This document shows, one piece after another, positions 1-8,542 of a stretch of DNA of 64,000 bases (its first letter is position 1; the number at the start of each line of letters is the position of its first letter). The stretch comes from Paractinoplanes maris (GTDB lineage: Bacteria; Actinomycetota; Actinomycetes; Mycobacteriales; Micromonosporaceae), in NCBI RefSeq assembly GCF_023544465.1, contig NZ_JALPVL010000005.1, positions 1 to 64,000 of the forward strand, given 5' to 3'. Below the pieces are notes generated by a model, which ran no database searches, was not told the origin of the DNA, and was given only the letters and a program-made list of their open reading frames with translations. Both the position numbers and the translations under genes were made by a program.

Positions 1-1
1 G

Positions 2-103
2 ATGGCCGCCCGCCTGGCCGGCGAAGACATCGAACCGCAAGGCCCCATCGAAACCGAAGCGGCCCGACGTCTTCAAGACGAACTCAACCAAGACCCGGAG
101 TAG
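2..103 (+). CDS. C-terminal tail of an unidentified protein (partial)
   Basis: An open frame runs in from the window edge and ends at a TAG at 101-103. About 33 residues are visible; they are hydrophilic and rich in Glu, Gln and Arg, with acid residues before the stop, as in a charged C-terminal helix. The in-frame ATG at position 2 is probably internal because the gene continues upstream. Codon use fits a real gene, although it is less GC-biased than its neighbours. I do not recognise the family. It points toward the foldback element that follows 24 bp later. Confidence 0.4.
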   Translation: MAARLAGEDIEPQGPIETEAARRLQDELNQDPE

Positions 104-126
104 TCACCAGGTAACCCAACACTCTC

Positions 127-293
127 TAAGGCCTGTCCTGTCGATCACGTGGGAGTGAGGCGAGGTCCAGGTGGTGGCTGGCGGCGGCCGCAGAGCGGTC
201 GCATACCGGGGTTGTATGTGGCCGTTCTGTGGACGTCGTCAGGCGCCACCTGGGCCACGCCGCAGCCCCGCGTGATCGACAGGACAGGCCTTA
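127..293. repeat. 167-bp full-length foldback (MITE-like element or long RNA hairpin)
   Basis: The outer 23 bases (127-149 and 271-293) are perfect inverted repeats, and the symmetry continues to a 7-base loop at 207-213. Of 80 opposed positions, 65 are Watson-Crick, 9 are G-T and 6 are mismatched. All nine G-T positions would be G-U pairs in RNA read from the + strand. The element is flanked by TA dinucleotides and has no open frame. A MITE derived from an insertion sequence, or a structured RNA/terminator between convergent genes, would both fit. No transposase is present. Confidence 0.75.
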
Positions 294-959
294 AGCGGGA
301 CGGCGGCGGGGGGTGACCAGGCCCGACTCGTAGGCCCAGACGACCAGCTGGGCGCGGTCGCGGCAGTGCAGCTTGGTCATCGCCCGGTTGACGTGGGTCT
401 TGGCGGTCAGCGGGCTGATCACCATGCGGGCGGCGATCTCGTCGTTGCTCAGGCCGCGGGCGACCAGCTCGACGACCTCCTGCTCGCGGGCGGTCAGCAC
501 GTCGCGGCCGGCCGTGGGGTGGGCCGGGGGCTGGTTGCTGACGAATTCGCTGATCAGTGTGCGGGTGACGCCGGGGGCCAGCAACGCGTCGCCGCGGGCC
601 ACGACGGCGATGGCTTGGAGCAGGTCGGCCGGGTCGGCGTCCTTGAGCAGGAAACCGCTGGCGCCCGCCCGGAGCGCGGCGAAGACGTAGGAGTCGAGCC
701 CGTAATTGGTGAGCATGAGCACCCGGACGGCGGCCAGCCCGGCGTCGGCCGCGATGCGGCGGGTGGCCTCGATGCCGTCGAGCCCCGGCATCTGCACGTC
801 CATCAGGACGATGTCGGGCGAGACGCGCCGGGCGAGCTCGACCGCGCCGGTGCCGTCGGAGGCCTCGCCGACCACGTCGAGGTCGTCCTCGGCGTCGAGC
901 AGGGCGCGGAAGCCGGCCCGCATGAGCGCCTGGTCGTCGACGAGCAGCACCCGGATCAC
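291..959 (-). CDS. NarL/FixJ-family response regulator
   Basis: A 222-residue two-domain response regulator. The N-terminal receiver starts with the acidic pair in LLVDDQ, has the phospho-acceptor Asp in LMDVQMPG near residue 54 and the conserved Lys in FLLKDAD. The C-terminal LuxR-type helix-turn-helix (TAREQEVVELVARGLSNDEIA) lies near residues 150-210. It overlaps the stop of the upstream sensor kinase by 4 bp, so the two are translationally coupled, and the kinase is the likely partner. Its TAA stop (291-293) is contributed by the end of the foldback element, so the last residues may have been altered by an insertion. Target genes are unknown; the AhpD/copper oxidase operon next door is a candidate by position only. 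Confidence 0.93.
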   Translation of the reverse strand: MIRVLLVDDQALMRAGFRALLDAEDDLDVVGEASDGTGAVELARRVSPDIVLMDVQMPGLDGIEATRRIAADAGLAAVRVLMLTNYGLDSYVFAALRAGASGFLLKDADPADLLQAIAVVARGDALLAPGVTRTLISEFVSNQPPAHPTAGRDVLTAREQEVVELVARGLSNDEIAARMVISPLTAKTHVNRAMTKLHCRDRAQLVVWAYESGLVTPRRRPA

Positions 960-2122
960 GCGGCGCCGTCCAGCGGGAAGACCGCCCGTACGGCGAAGCC
1001 GCCCTCGTCGCGGTGCGCGGCCTGCAATGTGCCGCCCAGCCCGGTGACCCGTTCCCGCATGCCGTTCAGCCCGACCCCGGGCGTCACCGGCCGGGTCGCC
1101 GGCCCGGGTCCGTCGTCGACCACGGAGACCGTCAGGCAGGCCGGCGCGTAGTCGAGTCGCACCTCGGCGCCGGCCGGTCCGGCGTGCCGGGCGACGTTGG
1201 TCAGCGCCTCCTGGACGACGCGATAACCGGCCTGGTCGACCTCGACCGGCAGCTCCGCGGGCCCGCCGGTGACGGTCAGCCGCACCGGGACCCCGGCCGC
1301 CCGGGTCCGTTCCGCGAGCTCCTCCACCCGGTCCAGGCCCACCCGGTCCGCAGCCGCGGGCGCCCGCAACACCTCCAGCGTCTCCCGCAGCTCGCGCATC
1401 GCGGCTCCCCCGGCCTCCTGGATCGCCAGCAGCGCGGGCAACGGCTCCTCACCGTGCTTGCGGGCCAGGTGCACAGCGATCCCGGCCTGCACCTTGATCA
1501 CCGAGATGCTGTGGGTCAGCGAGTCGTGCAGATCACGGGCGATGCGCAACCGCTCCTCGCCGGCCCGGCGCAGGGCCATCTCCTCGCGGGTGCGTTCGGC
1601 GTCGGCCGCCCGCTGCTCGACCTGTTCCAGGTAGGCCCGGCGTTGCCGCGCGACCAATCCGGCCACGTTGGCGGCGACGAACCAGCCCAGCAGCAGCGTC
1701 GTGCGTTCGACCACCTGCTGGCCGGGCCGGGCGGCCGGTGCGGCCGAGATGTCGTACGCGAGAAAGCCACCCAGAAAGGCGAGGCTGGTCACCGCGGCGG
1801 CCACCCGATGACCGCGCCACGCAGCGATGTAGACAGTGGCGAGGACGGCGAACGAAGCCGACACGCCCGCGTGGACCCGCACGTGCAGCGCGAGCATGGA
1901 GGCGGCCACGACCAGCAGCGCGGGCACCGGGTAGCGCCGGCACACCGCCAGCGCCGCCGCCATGGCCAGCACCAGGGCGACGTCGACCGCACGGACCGGA
2001 TCGGCGTCCGGCGCGACAGCCGCGTTGCCCAGCAGGAAACCGCCGAGGACAACGCCGCCGAGAAGGTAGGGCAGATCGGGGCGCACGTTGGCACTGTAGG
2101 ACGGACGGCCCACGCGGGGCAT
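956..2122 (-). CDS. Sensor histidine kinase, HisKA_3 (NarL/DesK-like) type
   Basis: About 388 residues. The N-terminal third holds four to six hydrophobic membrane segments, followed by a coiled region (about 140-190), the dimerisation/phospho-acceptor motif RIARDLHDSLTHS, and a HATPase_c domain with N box (EALTNVARHA) and G boxes (DDGPGP, GVGLNGMRERV). This is the class that pairs with NarL regulators, here the gene directly downstream with a 4-bp overlap. Start choice is uncertain: ATG at 2122 is used because it includes the first hydrophobic stretch; a GTG at 2086 is possible. Longer readings upstream only run antisense through the AhpD-like gene and are rejected. The ligand cannot be told from the sequence. 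Confidence 0.9.
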   Translation of the reverse strand: MPRVGRPSYSANVRPDLPYLLGGVVLGGFLLGNAAVAPDADPVRAVDVALVLAMAAALAVCRRYPVPALLVVAASMLALHVRVHAGVSASFAVLATVYIAAWRGHRVAAAVTSLAFLGGFLAYDISAAPAARPGQQVVERTTLLLGWFVAANVAGLVARQRRAYLEQVEQRAADAERTREEMALRRAGEERLRIARDLHDSLTHSISVIKVQAGIAVHLARKHGEEPLPALLAIQEAGGAAMRELRETLEVLRAPAAADRVGLDRVEELAERTRAAGVPVRLTVTGGPAELPVEVDQAGYRVVQEALTNVARHAGPAGAEVRLDYAPACLTVSVVDDGPGPATRPVTPGVGLNGMRERVTGLGGTLQAAHRDEGGFAVRAVFPLDGAA

Positions 2123-2221
2123 CCCGCCGGCGGCGTAGCCGGGGCATACCACGGGCGCGGTATCGGGGCGGGGCCAAGTGTCTACTGAGGCACGACGCTT
2201 TCCCGGGCCGCCCGGCCGAGC

Positions 2222-3220
2222 ATGAGTCCCATGACTTACCGCTTCTTCACTCCCTCCCTCGCCGTGGCGGACAGCCGCACGGCCGACGTCCACCGGCAAC
2301 TGCGCGAGGACTTCCTCGGTCCGGTGCCGGCCTTCCGGGCCCTCTCGGCCGAGCCGGACATCCTCGCACCGGCCTGGGCGCTGATGCGCGAGGCCCTGCT
2401 CGCGGACGGCGTCTCGCGGGTCGAGCGGGAGCTGGTGGCGTCGGTGGTCTCGCAAGCCAACCGGTGCCGGTTCTGCGCCGACGCGCATGTGACGCTGCTG
2501 CACGCGCTCGGCGAGCACGAGCTGGGCGAGGTCATCGCCCGCGGTGCTCCGCCGCCGCGTCCCCGCCACGCCGCGCTCGCCCAGTGGGCCGCGGCCAGCC
2601 GCCGCCCCCGTGCGTCGAGGTGGACCAGTCCGTACTGTGCCGAGATCACCGGCACACTGCTGGCGTTCCACTTCCTCAACCGGATCGTCTCGGCGCTGCT
2701 CGCCCCGGATCTGCTGCCCGGCGGCCTGCAGCGGTTCCCGGTGGTGCGGGCGGCCGGCGGACGGCTGCACGCCCGGACCGTACGGGAACCGAAGGAACCC
2801 GGCCGCAGTCTCGCCCTTCTCGAGGAGTGCGCCGACCCGCCACCGGCCTGGGCCGGGGACAGCCCGGTCGGCGTGGCCTACGCGGCGTTGCGCGGTGCCG
2901 CCCGGCGCGGCGGCGAGCTGTTGAGCGACGAGGCCCGGCAGACCGTCACCGCCACGGTGAGCTGGGAGGACGGGCGGCACCCGGAGCAGCCCGGCGAGTG
3001 GGCCGTCGACCTGGTGCGGGACCTGCCGGCACGCGACCGGGTCGGCACCCGGATCGCGCTGCTGGCGGCGTTCGCCCCGGCCGCGATCACCCCCGGCGAC
3101 GTCGCCCTCCGGCGGCTCTCGCACCCGTCCGACGCCGATCTCGTCCGGCTGATCGCGTTCGGCGCGATGGCCGCCACCGACCACGTCGCCCAGGCTCTCC
3201 TGCCGGTGCGGAGGCCGTGA
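2222..3220 (+). CDS. Carboxymuconolactone decarboxylase/AhpD-like protein
   Basis: A 332-residue protein with the AhpD-like redox motif CRFCADAH (Cys82, Cys85) followed by a helical core. This motif in the family works as a peroxidase or thiol-disulfide centre, but the protein is about twice the length of AhpD, with a second half that looks like a diverged repeat of the fold without a second CxxC. It heads a three-gene run: its stop TGA overlaps the next ATG by one base, and that gene overlaps the multicopper oxidase. The run suggests a redox or metal-detoxification function. The start is ATG 2222, with ATG 2231 as an alternative; no clear Shine-Dalgarno site. Confidence 0.82.
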   Translation: MSPMTYRFFTPSLAVADSRTADVHRQLREDFLGPVPAFRALSAEPDILAPAWALMREALLADGVSRVERELVASVVSQANRCRFCADAHVTLLHALGEHELGEVIARGAPPPRPRHAALAQWAAASRRPRASRWTSPYCAEITGTLLAFHFLNRIVSALLAPDLLPGGLQRFPVVRAAGGRLHARTVREPKEPGRSLALLEECADPPPAWAGDSPVGVAYAALRGAARRGGELLSDEARQTVTATVSWEDGRHPEQPGEWAVDLVRDLPARDRVGTRIALLAAFAPAAITPGDVALRRLSHPSDADLVRLIAFGAMAATDHVAQALLPVRRP

Positions 3221-3651
3221 TGCGCCGGGCGTTCGTGATCCTCAGCGGCGTCACCCTCGCGGTGTTCGCGCTCCAGTTCGTCTTCGCCGCCGTCGGCGCG
3301 TTCACCAAACCGTCGAGCGAGGACGCGTACGCGTTGCACAGCATCACCGGCATGGCCGTGATCCCGGCCCTGACGGTGCTGACCACGCTGACCGCCGTGC
3401 TGGCCAAGGCGCCCGGCCGGCTCGTCGGCCTGACCCTGCTGCCGCTCGGCCTGACCCTGCTGCAGGCGCTGCTGGCCGCGCTCACCGGCACGTTCACCGA
3501 CGAGGCGGGCGGCAGCACCACGGTGGGCCTGATCATCGGCGGGTTGCACGCCGTCAACGGGATCGTCGCCGTGCACGTCGCCGTCGGTGTCGTCCGGGGT
3601 GCGAGCCGGCTGGCCCAGCCCGCCCGGGCCGGGGTGGAGGCGGCGGCGTGA
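3220..3651 (+). CDS. Small four-helix integral membrane protein
   Basis: 143 residues with about four hydrophobic segments (near 7-27, 45-65, 70-92 and 105-128) and a short cytoplasmic tail. There is no recognisable catalytic motif. The layout resembles the small DUF6220-type membrane proteins of actinomycetes, but I cannot confirm that from sequence alone. The start overlaps the AhpD-like stop (TGATG) and its stop overlaps the multicopper oxidase GTG start (GTGA), so the three genes are almost certainly one translationally coupled operon. A role as a membrane partner or quinone-side helper of the oxidase is inference only. Confidence 0.8.
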   Translation: MRRAFVILSGVTLAVFALQFVFAAVGAFTKPSSEDAYALHSITGMAVIPALTVLTTLTAVLAKAPGRLVGLTLLPLGLTLLQALLAALTGTFTDEAGGSTTVGLIIGGLHAVNGIVAVHVAVGVVRGASRLAQPARAGVEAAA

Positions 3652-5288
3652 CCACCGGGTCGATCATCGCCGCCGATCTGATTCTGGCGGTACTCGCGGC
3701 CGCGGGATGGCTGGGCGGCGGGGCGGCGGCGACCACGGGGCGCCGCCGCCTCGCGACCGGGCTGGCGATCCTCGCGCTGCTGGCCACGCTGGGCCGGGCG
3801 GCCACGACGGTCGCGCTGGCCCGGGCCGGGTGGTGGTTCGCGGCGGAGAAGGTGGTGATCGCGGCACCGCTGTCGCTGGCCGCGGTGGCGGTCGGTGTGC
3901 GGCGGACACCGATGGCGATGTTCTTCGCGGGCTATGCCGCCACCGGAGCACTGCTGGTGACGGTGCTGCACGGCTATCCGGTGTCGGCCGGCGCGGCGCT
4001 GCTCGCGGTGGCCGGCGTGGCCACGGCGACCGCCGTGACGTGGCGGCTGCTCCATGGCCGGACCTCCCGGACGGCCGTGGCGGTCGCGGTGGTGGCGCTC
4101 GTCGGTGGCACCGCGTTCGCCGTCGAGCCGACCGCCGCCGCCGATCATGATCATCGGCCGGTGACGGCGTCCCGGGCCGGTGAGCCGACCAAGCGTTTCG
4201 TCCTGACCGCCGGGACGACCGGGGACGCCTGGGCGTTCAACGGTCAGGTGCCCGGGCCGCAACTCGACGCGACCGTTGGTGACGTCGTGGAGGTGACGCT
4301 GCGCAACCGGGACATCGAGCGCGGGGTCACGCTGCACTGGCACGGCTACGACGTCCCGAACGACCAGGACGGCGTGCCCGGGGTGACGCAGGACGTCGTG
4401 CGGCCCGGACAGGAGTTCGTCTACCGGTTCGTGGCCGATCAGGCCGGAAGTTACTGGTACCACACACATTCGGCCTCCGACATCGGTGTGCGCAAGGGCC
4501 TGTACGGCGTGCTCGTGGTGCGCCCCGGGCGGCCGACCGGCGTGGAGGTCGTCGTGGCGTACCCGGCCCGGCCCCCGCTCACGACGACCGCTTCCCAGCC
4601 GGGCACCCCCGTACGATTTCGGTTGATCAACACGGACAGTGTCACCCACCGGTACGCGGTGGCCGGCGCCCCGTTCACGGTGGTCGCCCTGGACGGCCGG
4701 GACCTGGACAGCCCTAGTCCGCTGACGAACACCGTCCTGGCGATCCCGGCCGGTGGACGCTTCGACGTGGTCACCACAGCACCGGCCGCCCTGTTCGTCG
4801 ACGGCCGCCCGGTGCGGGCGACCGGCCCGCTCCCGCCCGCCCCCGGCGCCTGGCCGGTCCTGGATCCGCTGACCTACGGCACGGCCTCCCCGCCGCCGTG
4901 GACGCGGGTCGACCGCACGCTGACGCTGGTGCTCGACCGCGGCCTCGACCTGCGCGGCCGGCTCCCCCGGTACGCCCACACGGTCAACGGCGCGGCCGAT
5001 CCCGGCATCCCGACCCAGGTCGTCCGGCGCGGCGAGGTCGTACGGCTCCGCATCGTCAACCGCTCGCTGGTCGTGCACCCCTGGCACCTGCACGGTCACC
5101 ACGTGCTGGTCCTGACCCGCGACGGGAAGCCGGCCACCGGCAGCCCGCTGTGGCTGGACTCGTTCGACGTGCGCCCGGGCGAGGTGTGGGAGGTGGCGTT
5201 CCGGGCCGACAACCCGGGCCTGTGGGCCAACCACTGTCACAACCTGCCGCACGCCGACGCGGGGATGATGCTGCATCTCCGGTACTGA
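3648..5288 (+). CDS. Membrane-anchored multicopper oxidase
   Basis: 546 residues. The first ~165 form five or six hydrophobic helices, followed by two cupredoxin-like domains. All copper motifs are present in order: LHWHG, WYHTHS, HPWHLHGHH and HCHNLPHADAGM, which supply the trinuclear centre and the type 1 site with a Met axial ligand. The enzyme should oxidise a substrate or Cu(I)/metal ion outside the membrane and reduce oxygen to water. The fused N-terminal membrane module replaces the usual signal peptide. The GTG start overlaps the preceding stop. The gene ends the operon with the AhpD-like and small membrane proteins. The substrate is unknown. Confidence 0.92.
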   Translation: MTTGSIIAADLILAVLAAAGWLGGGAAATTGRRRLATGLAILALLATLGRAATTVALARAGWWFAAEKVVIAAPLSLAAVAVGVRRTPMAMFFAGYAATGALLVTVLHGYPVSAGAALLAVAGVATATAVTWRLLHGRTSRTAVAVAVVALVGGTAFAVEPTAAADHDHRPVTASRAGEPTKRFVLTAGTTGDAWAFNGQVPGPQLDATVGDVVEVTLRNRDIERGVTLHWHGYDVPNDQDGVPGVTQDVVRPGQEFVYRFVADQAGSYWYHTHSASDIGVRKGLYGVLVVRPGRPTGVEVVVAYPARPPLTTTASQPGTPVRFRLINTDSVTHRYAVAGAPFTVVALDGRDLDSPSPLTNTVLAIPAGGRFDVVTTAPAALFVDGRPVRATGPLPPAPGAWPVLDPLTYGTASPPPWTRVDRTLTLVLDRGLDLRGRLPRYAHTVNGAADPGIPTQVVRRGEVVRLRIVNRSLVVHPWHLHGHHVLVLTRDGKPATGSPLWLDSFDVRPGEVWEVAFRADNPGLWANHCHNLPHADAGMMLHLRY

Positions 5289-5315
5289 CGCCGGCCGCCG
5301 GATCATCGGGGTACA

Positions 5316-5337
5316 GTTGCTACTCGCCAGTAACAAC
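5316..5337. promoter_or_regulatory. Imperfect operator-like dyad before the acyl-CoA dehydrogenase
   Basis: A 22-bp dyad with outer arms GTTG/CAAC and inner arms TACT/AGTA around CGCC lies 12-34 bp upstream of the ATG at 5350, next to the ribosome site. Four of the 22 positions break symmetry (two base pairs). The position fits a TetR- or FadR-type repressor of fatty-acid degradation genes; no regulator gene is adjacent. Confidence 0.45.
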
Positions 5338-5349
5338 GGTGGAGGCAAC

Positions 5350-7308
5350 ATGCTCAGCTCGCGTCTGCAAGAGGTGCTCGACGGCCCCTGGGCCCATGTC
5401 CGCAAGGCGGCCCGGGCCGAGCTCGGCGGGGACAAGTTCGTGGCGGTGCCCGGCGAGACGATCGACGAGGCCCGGGAGCGCGTCACCCGCCTGCTCCGGG
5501 ACCTGCCGGCCGACCCGGGGGTGGCGGCCGGCTTCCCGATCGCGTACGGGGGTCAGGGCGACCCGGGTGGGTCGGTGGTCGCGGCCGAGATGCTCGCGCA
5601 GATCGACCTGTCGCTCATGGTGAAGGCCGGCGTGCAGTGGGGGCTGTTCGGCGGGGCCGTGACCGCGCTGGGCACCGCGTATCACCACGACCGGTATCTG
5701 CGGGACATCATCTCGGCCGAGCTGCTCGGCTGCTTCGCGATGACCGAGACCGGGCACGGCTCGGACGTGCAGCAGCTGCGCACCACGTGCGCTTACGACC
5801 CCGCCACGCAGACGTTCGACCTGCACACGCCGCACGAGGCCGCGCGCAAGGACTACATCGGCAACGCGGCCCGCGACGGGCGCCTGGCGGTCGTCTTCGC
5901 CCAGCTCATCACCGGCGGCAAGCGCTACGGCGTGCACGCGTGGCTGGTGCCGATCCGCGACGAGGACGGGAACGTCCTGCCCGGCGTCACCGTGGGCGAC
6001 GACGGGCACAAGGCCGGGCTGCTCGGCGTGGACAACGGGCGGCTCTCGTTCGACCACGTCCGGGTGCCGCGCGAGATGCTGCTCGACCGGTACGGCCAGG
6101 TCGCGCCGGACGGCACCTACACGAGCTCGATCGACAACGACGTCCGCCGGTTCTTCACCATGCTCGGCACCCTGGTCCGCGGGCGCGTGGTCGTCGGCGG
6201 CTCGGCCGCGAACGCCGCCAAGGAAGCGCTGACCATCGCCGTGCGGTACGGCGAGTCGCGCCGCCAGTTCACCGCCCCCGGCGAGACCCGCGAGATCGCG
6301 CTCAACGACTACCTGGCCCACCAGCGGGTCCTGGGCGTGCATCTGGCCCGGGCGTACGCGTTGCACTTCGCGCAGGACGAGCTGGTCGGCGCGCTGCACG
6401 AGGTGCAGACGGCGGACGGGCCGGTCGACGAGCACCGGCAGCGCGAGCTGGAGTCCCGGGCCGCCGGCCTCAAGGCGGCACAGACCTGGCACGCCACCCA
6501 GGCGATCCAGGCCGCGCGGGAGGCCTGCGGCGGCGCCGGCTACCTGGCCGAGAACAGGCTGCCCGGGCTGAAGGCCGACACCGACGTGTTCACCACCTTC
6601 GAGGGCGACAACACGGTGCTGCTGCAGCTGGTCGCCAAGGGGCTGCTCACCGGATACCGCGACGCCTTCGGCTCCCTGGACGGCTGGGGCCGGGCCACCT
6701 TCGTCGCCGAGCAGGTGCGGTCGATGGTCTTCGAGCGCACGGCGGCCCGCGGTCGCATCCAGCGGCTGATCGACGCGGTGCCGGGCCGGGCCGAGGAGGT
6801 CGCGCTGACCGACCGGGGCTGGCACCTGGCGCTCTTCGAGGACCGGGAGAAGCACCTGCTCGAGGGCGCGGTGCGGCGGCTGCGCAAGGGTGCCGGCCAG
6901 AAGAAGGGGCGGCAGTTCGACATCTTCAACGACGTGCAGGACCACGTGCTCGAGACGGCCCGGGCGCACATCGACCGGGTCGTGCTCGAGGCCTTCGTGG
7001 CCGGCATCGACCGCACCGCCGACGATGAGGCCCGGGCCCTGCTGTCCAAGGTGTGCGACCTCTATGCGCTGAGCACGATCGAGGCCAACAAGGGCTGGCA
7101 TCTCGAGCACCAGCGGATGGTGCCGGCCCGGTCCAAGGCGGTCACCGGCATGGTCAACGAGCTGCTGCGCCAGTTGCGGCCGCGGCTGACCACGCTGGTC
7201 GACGCGTTCGCCATCCCGGACGAGTGGCTCAACGCGGCGATCCTGCGCGAGGAGCCGGGCCGCCAGGACGTGATGGCCGGGCACGACGGGGCCGCCTCGA
7301 AGGGGTGA
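5350..7308 (+). CDS. Acyl-CoA dehydrogenase/oxidase family protein (FadE-like)
   Basis: 652 residues, the length of the acyl-CoA oxidase-like branch rather than the ~390 of classic dehydrogenases. It has the FAD/substrate signature CFAMTETGHGSDVQQL, the C-terminal helical domain, and the second signature ACGGAGYL...TTFEGDNTVLLQ. The extra C-terminal ~180 residues match the ACOX-type extension. It should introduce the alpha-beta double bond in an acyl-CoA in the first step of beta-oxidation. The start is ATG 5350 because GGTGGAGG lies 6 bases upstream; an earlier in-frame start at 5317 would overlap the dyad. The gene is monocistronic, followed by a convergent gene. Confidence 0.93.
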   Translation: MLSSRLQEVLDGPWAHVRKAARAELGGDKFVAVPGETIDEARERVTRLLRDLPADPGVAAGFPIAYGGQGDPGGSVVAAEMLAQIDLSLMVKAGVQWGLFGGAVTALGTAYHHDRYLRDIISAELLGCFAMTETGHGSDVQQLRTTCAYDPATQTFDLHTPHEAARKDYIGNAARDGRLAVVFAQLITGGKRYGVHAWLVPIRDEDGNVLPGVTVGDDGHKAGLLGVDNGRLSFDHVRVPREMLLDRYGQVAPDGTYTSSIDNDVRRFFTMLGTLVRGRVVVGGSAANAAKEALTIAVRYGESRRQFTAPGETREIALNDYLAHQRVLGVHLARAYALHFAQDELVGALHEVQTADGPVDEHRQRELESRAAGLKAAQTWHATQAIQAAREACGGAGYLAENRLPGLKADTDVFTTFEGDNTVLLQLVAKGLLTGYRDAFGSLDGWGRATFVAEQVRSMVFERTAARGRIQRLIDAVPGRAEEVALTDRGWHLALFEDREKHLLEGAVRRLRKGAGQKKGRQFDIFNDVQDHVLETARAHIDRVVLEAFVAGIDRTADDEARALLSKVCDLYALSTIEANKGWHLEHQRMVPARSKAVTGMVNELLRQLRPRLTTLVDAFAIPDEWLNAAILREEPGRQDVMAGHDGAASKG

Positions 7309-7366
7309 CGCGCGGCGGTGACTCCGGCGGCGGCACGGCCTCGATACCCGCGCCGCCGCCGGAAGC

Positions 7367-8434
7367 TCAGGAGCCGCCGCCGTTGGAGCCGCCGCCGTTC
7401 GGCCCGCGGCCGTTGGCCCAGTTGCGGGCTCCCCGCGCGGCCGAGCCGACCAGGTCGGCCGCGCCGCCCGCGGCCTTGCGGGCGAACGTGACCAGCGGGT
7501 CGGGCGAGTCGCGGAACGAGTCGCGGTAGCTGGCCGCCGCCGCCTTGACGTCGGCGGTCACCGACGCGTCCCGGTCGTCGTCGCGGCGCGGGTAGTCGCC
7601 GCCCAGGATCCGGCCGTAGTCGCCGGAGTCGACCCATTTCTGCAGCTCGGCGGCGCGGGCCACCGGCACCGGCTCGCTGCTGAACGCGGTCATCCCGATC
7701 TTGTGGATGCTGTCGCGCAGATCGCCGCCGCCCTCGTACTCCGCGGCCTGCTCCAGGAACGCGGCCGTGTCGATCTGCGACAGGTCACCGCCGCCGGCCT
7801 GCTTCATGAACAGGCGCAGCGAGGCCGCCGGATCCTGCTGGGCGAGCAGCCCGGCCCGGTCGGCCGACAGCTCCGCCTTGCGCCACCACTCATACATCGC
7901 TGCGATGATCGCCCGCAGCGCGATGGCCCCGACCGGCACCCAGCTGAAGCTGGTGACCCAGCGGGTCAGCAGCGTCATGATCGTCTGGTAGACGGCGTGG
8001 CCGCTGCGCACGTGACCGATCTCCCGGCCGAGCAGGGTGCGCAGCTCGTCGTCGTCCAGCTTCTCGACGGCGCCCGTGCTGATCACGATGAACGGGTGGT
8101 CCATGCCGATCGCCTTGCTGGTGATCATCGGCTGCTGGCTCACGTAGAGCTCGGGCCGCTCGGCGACGTCGAGCGCGTCGGCCGCCTCGGCGAACAGGCC
8201 GTGCACCCGCGGATACTGGCGGTGGTCGACCCGGATCGCCCCGGCCAGATACGACAGGCGGAACCCCCGCTCGTTCCACATGCCGAACAGGCCGCGCACC
8301 ACGTCGTCGAAGCCCCGCAGCTCCCGCAGCGCGGTCAGCGCACCCCGGTCGGCCGGATGCTCCCAGGCCCGCGAGCTGATGCCGGTCAGAGCGACCCGCT
8401 GGCGCGCCGGCCGGTTGTCGTCCTCGATGGTCAT
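7367..8434 (-). CDS. M48-family peptidase homologue with a changed zinc motif (R-E-I-G-H)
   Basis: 355 residues in the fold of the HtpX/M48 metallopeptidases: a zinc-helix region LLGREIGHVRSGH, a hydrophobic stretch (about 150-180) and the third-ligand motif AELSADRAGLL (Glu188). The first His of the HExxH motif is Arg137 (codon CGG, positions 8024-8026), while Glu138 and His141 are kept. A family protease needs both His residues, so this copy is predicted to be inactive or to use a different chemistry. The C-terminus is Gly/Asn rich. ATG 8434 is chosen for the GGGAG site 7 bases upstream. It is divergent from the alpha/beta hydrolase gene. Confidence 0.88.
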   Translation of the reverse strand: MTIEDDNRPARQRVALTGISSRAWEHPADRGALTALRELRGFDDVVRGLFGMWNERGFRLSYLAGAIRVDHRQYPRVHGLFAEAADALDVAERPELYVSQQPMITSKAIGMDHPFIVISTGAVEKLDDDELRTLLGREIGHVRSGHAVYQTIMTLLTRWVTSFSWVPVGAIALRAIIAAMYEWWRKAELSADRAGLLAQQDPAASLRLFMKQAGGGDLSQIDTAAFLEQAAEYEGGGDLRDSIHKIGMTAFSSEPVPVARAAELQKWVDSGDYGRILGGDYPRRDDDRDASVTADVKAAAASYRDSFRDSPDPLVTFARKAAGGAADLVGSAARGARNWANGRGPNGGGSNGGGS

Positions 8435-8542
8435 CTTCGTCTCCCGTCTGAAGTTCCGGTGACGATAGTGGCCTATCGAGCGGGCGGGCACATCCGGCCG
8501 AGGACCCGGTTCCGGACGGGCCGACTGCGACTTTCGGCCGAT

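Noticed and set aside
127..293. Complete insertion sequence
   Set aside because: Too short for a transposase and no open frame; kept as a foldback or MITE-like element only.
2123..3184. Upstream extension of the first sensor kinase
   Set aside because: The extra residues are antisense to the AhpD-like gene and lack any membrane or sensor pattern.
3087..5486. 799-residue minus-strand open frame
   Set aside because: Shadow of the multicopper oxidase operon, with no motif and poor composition.
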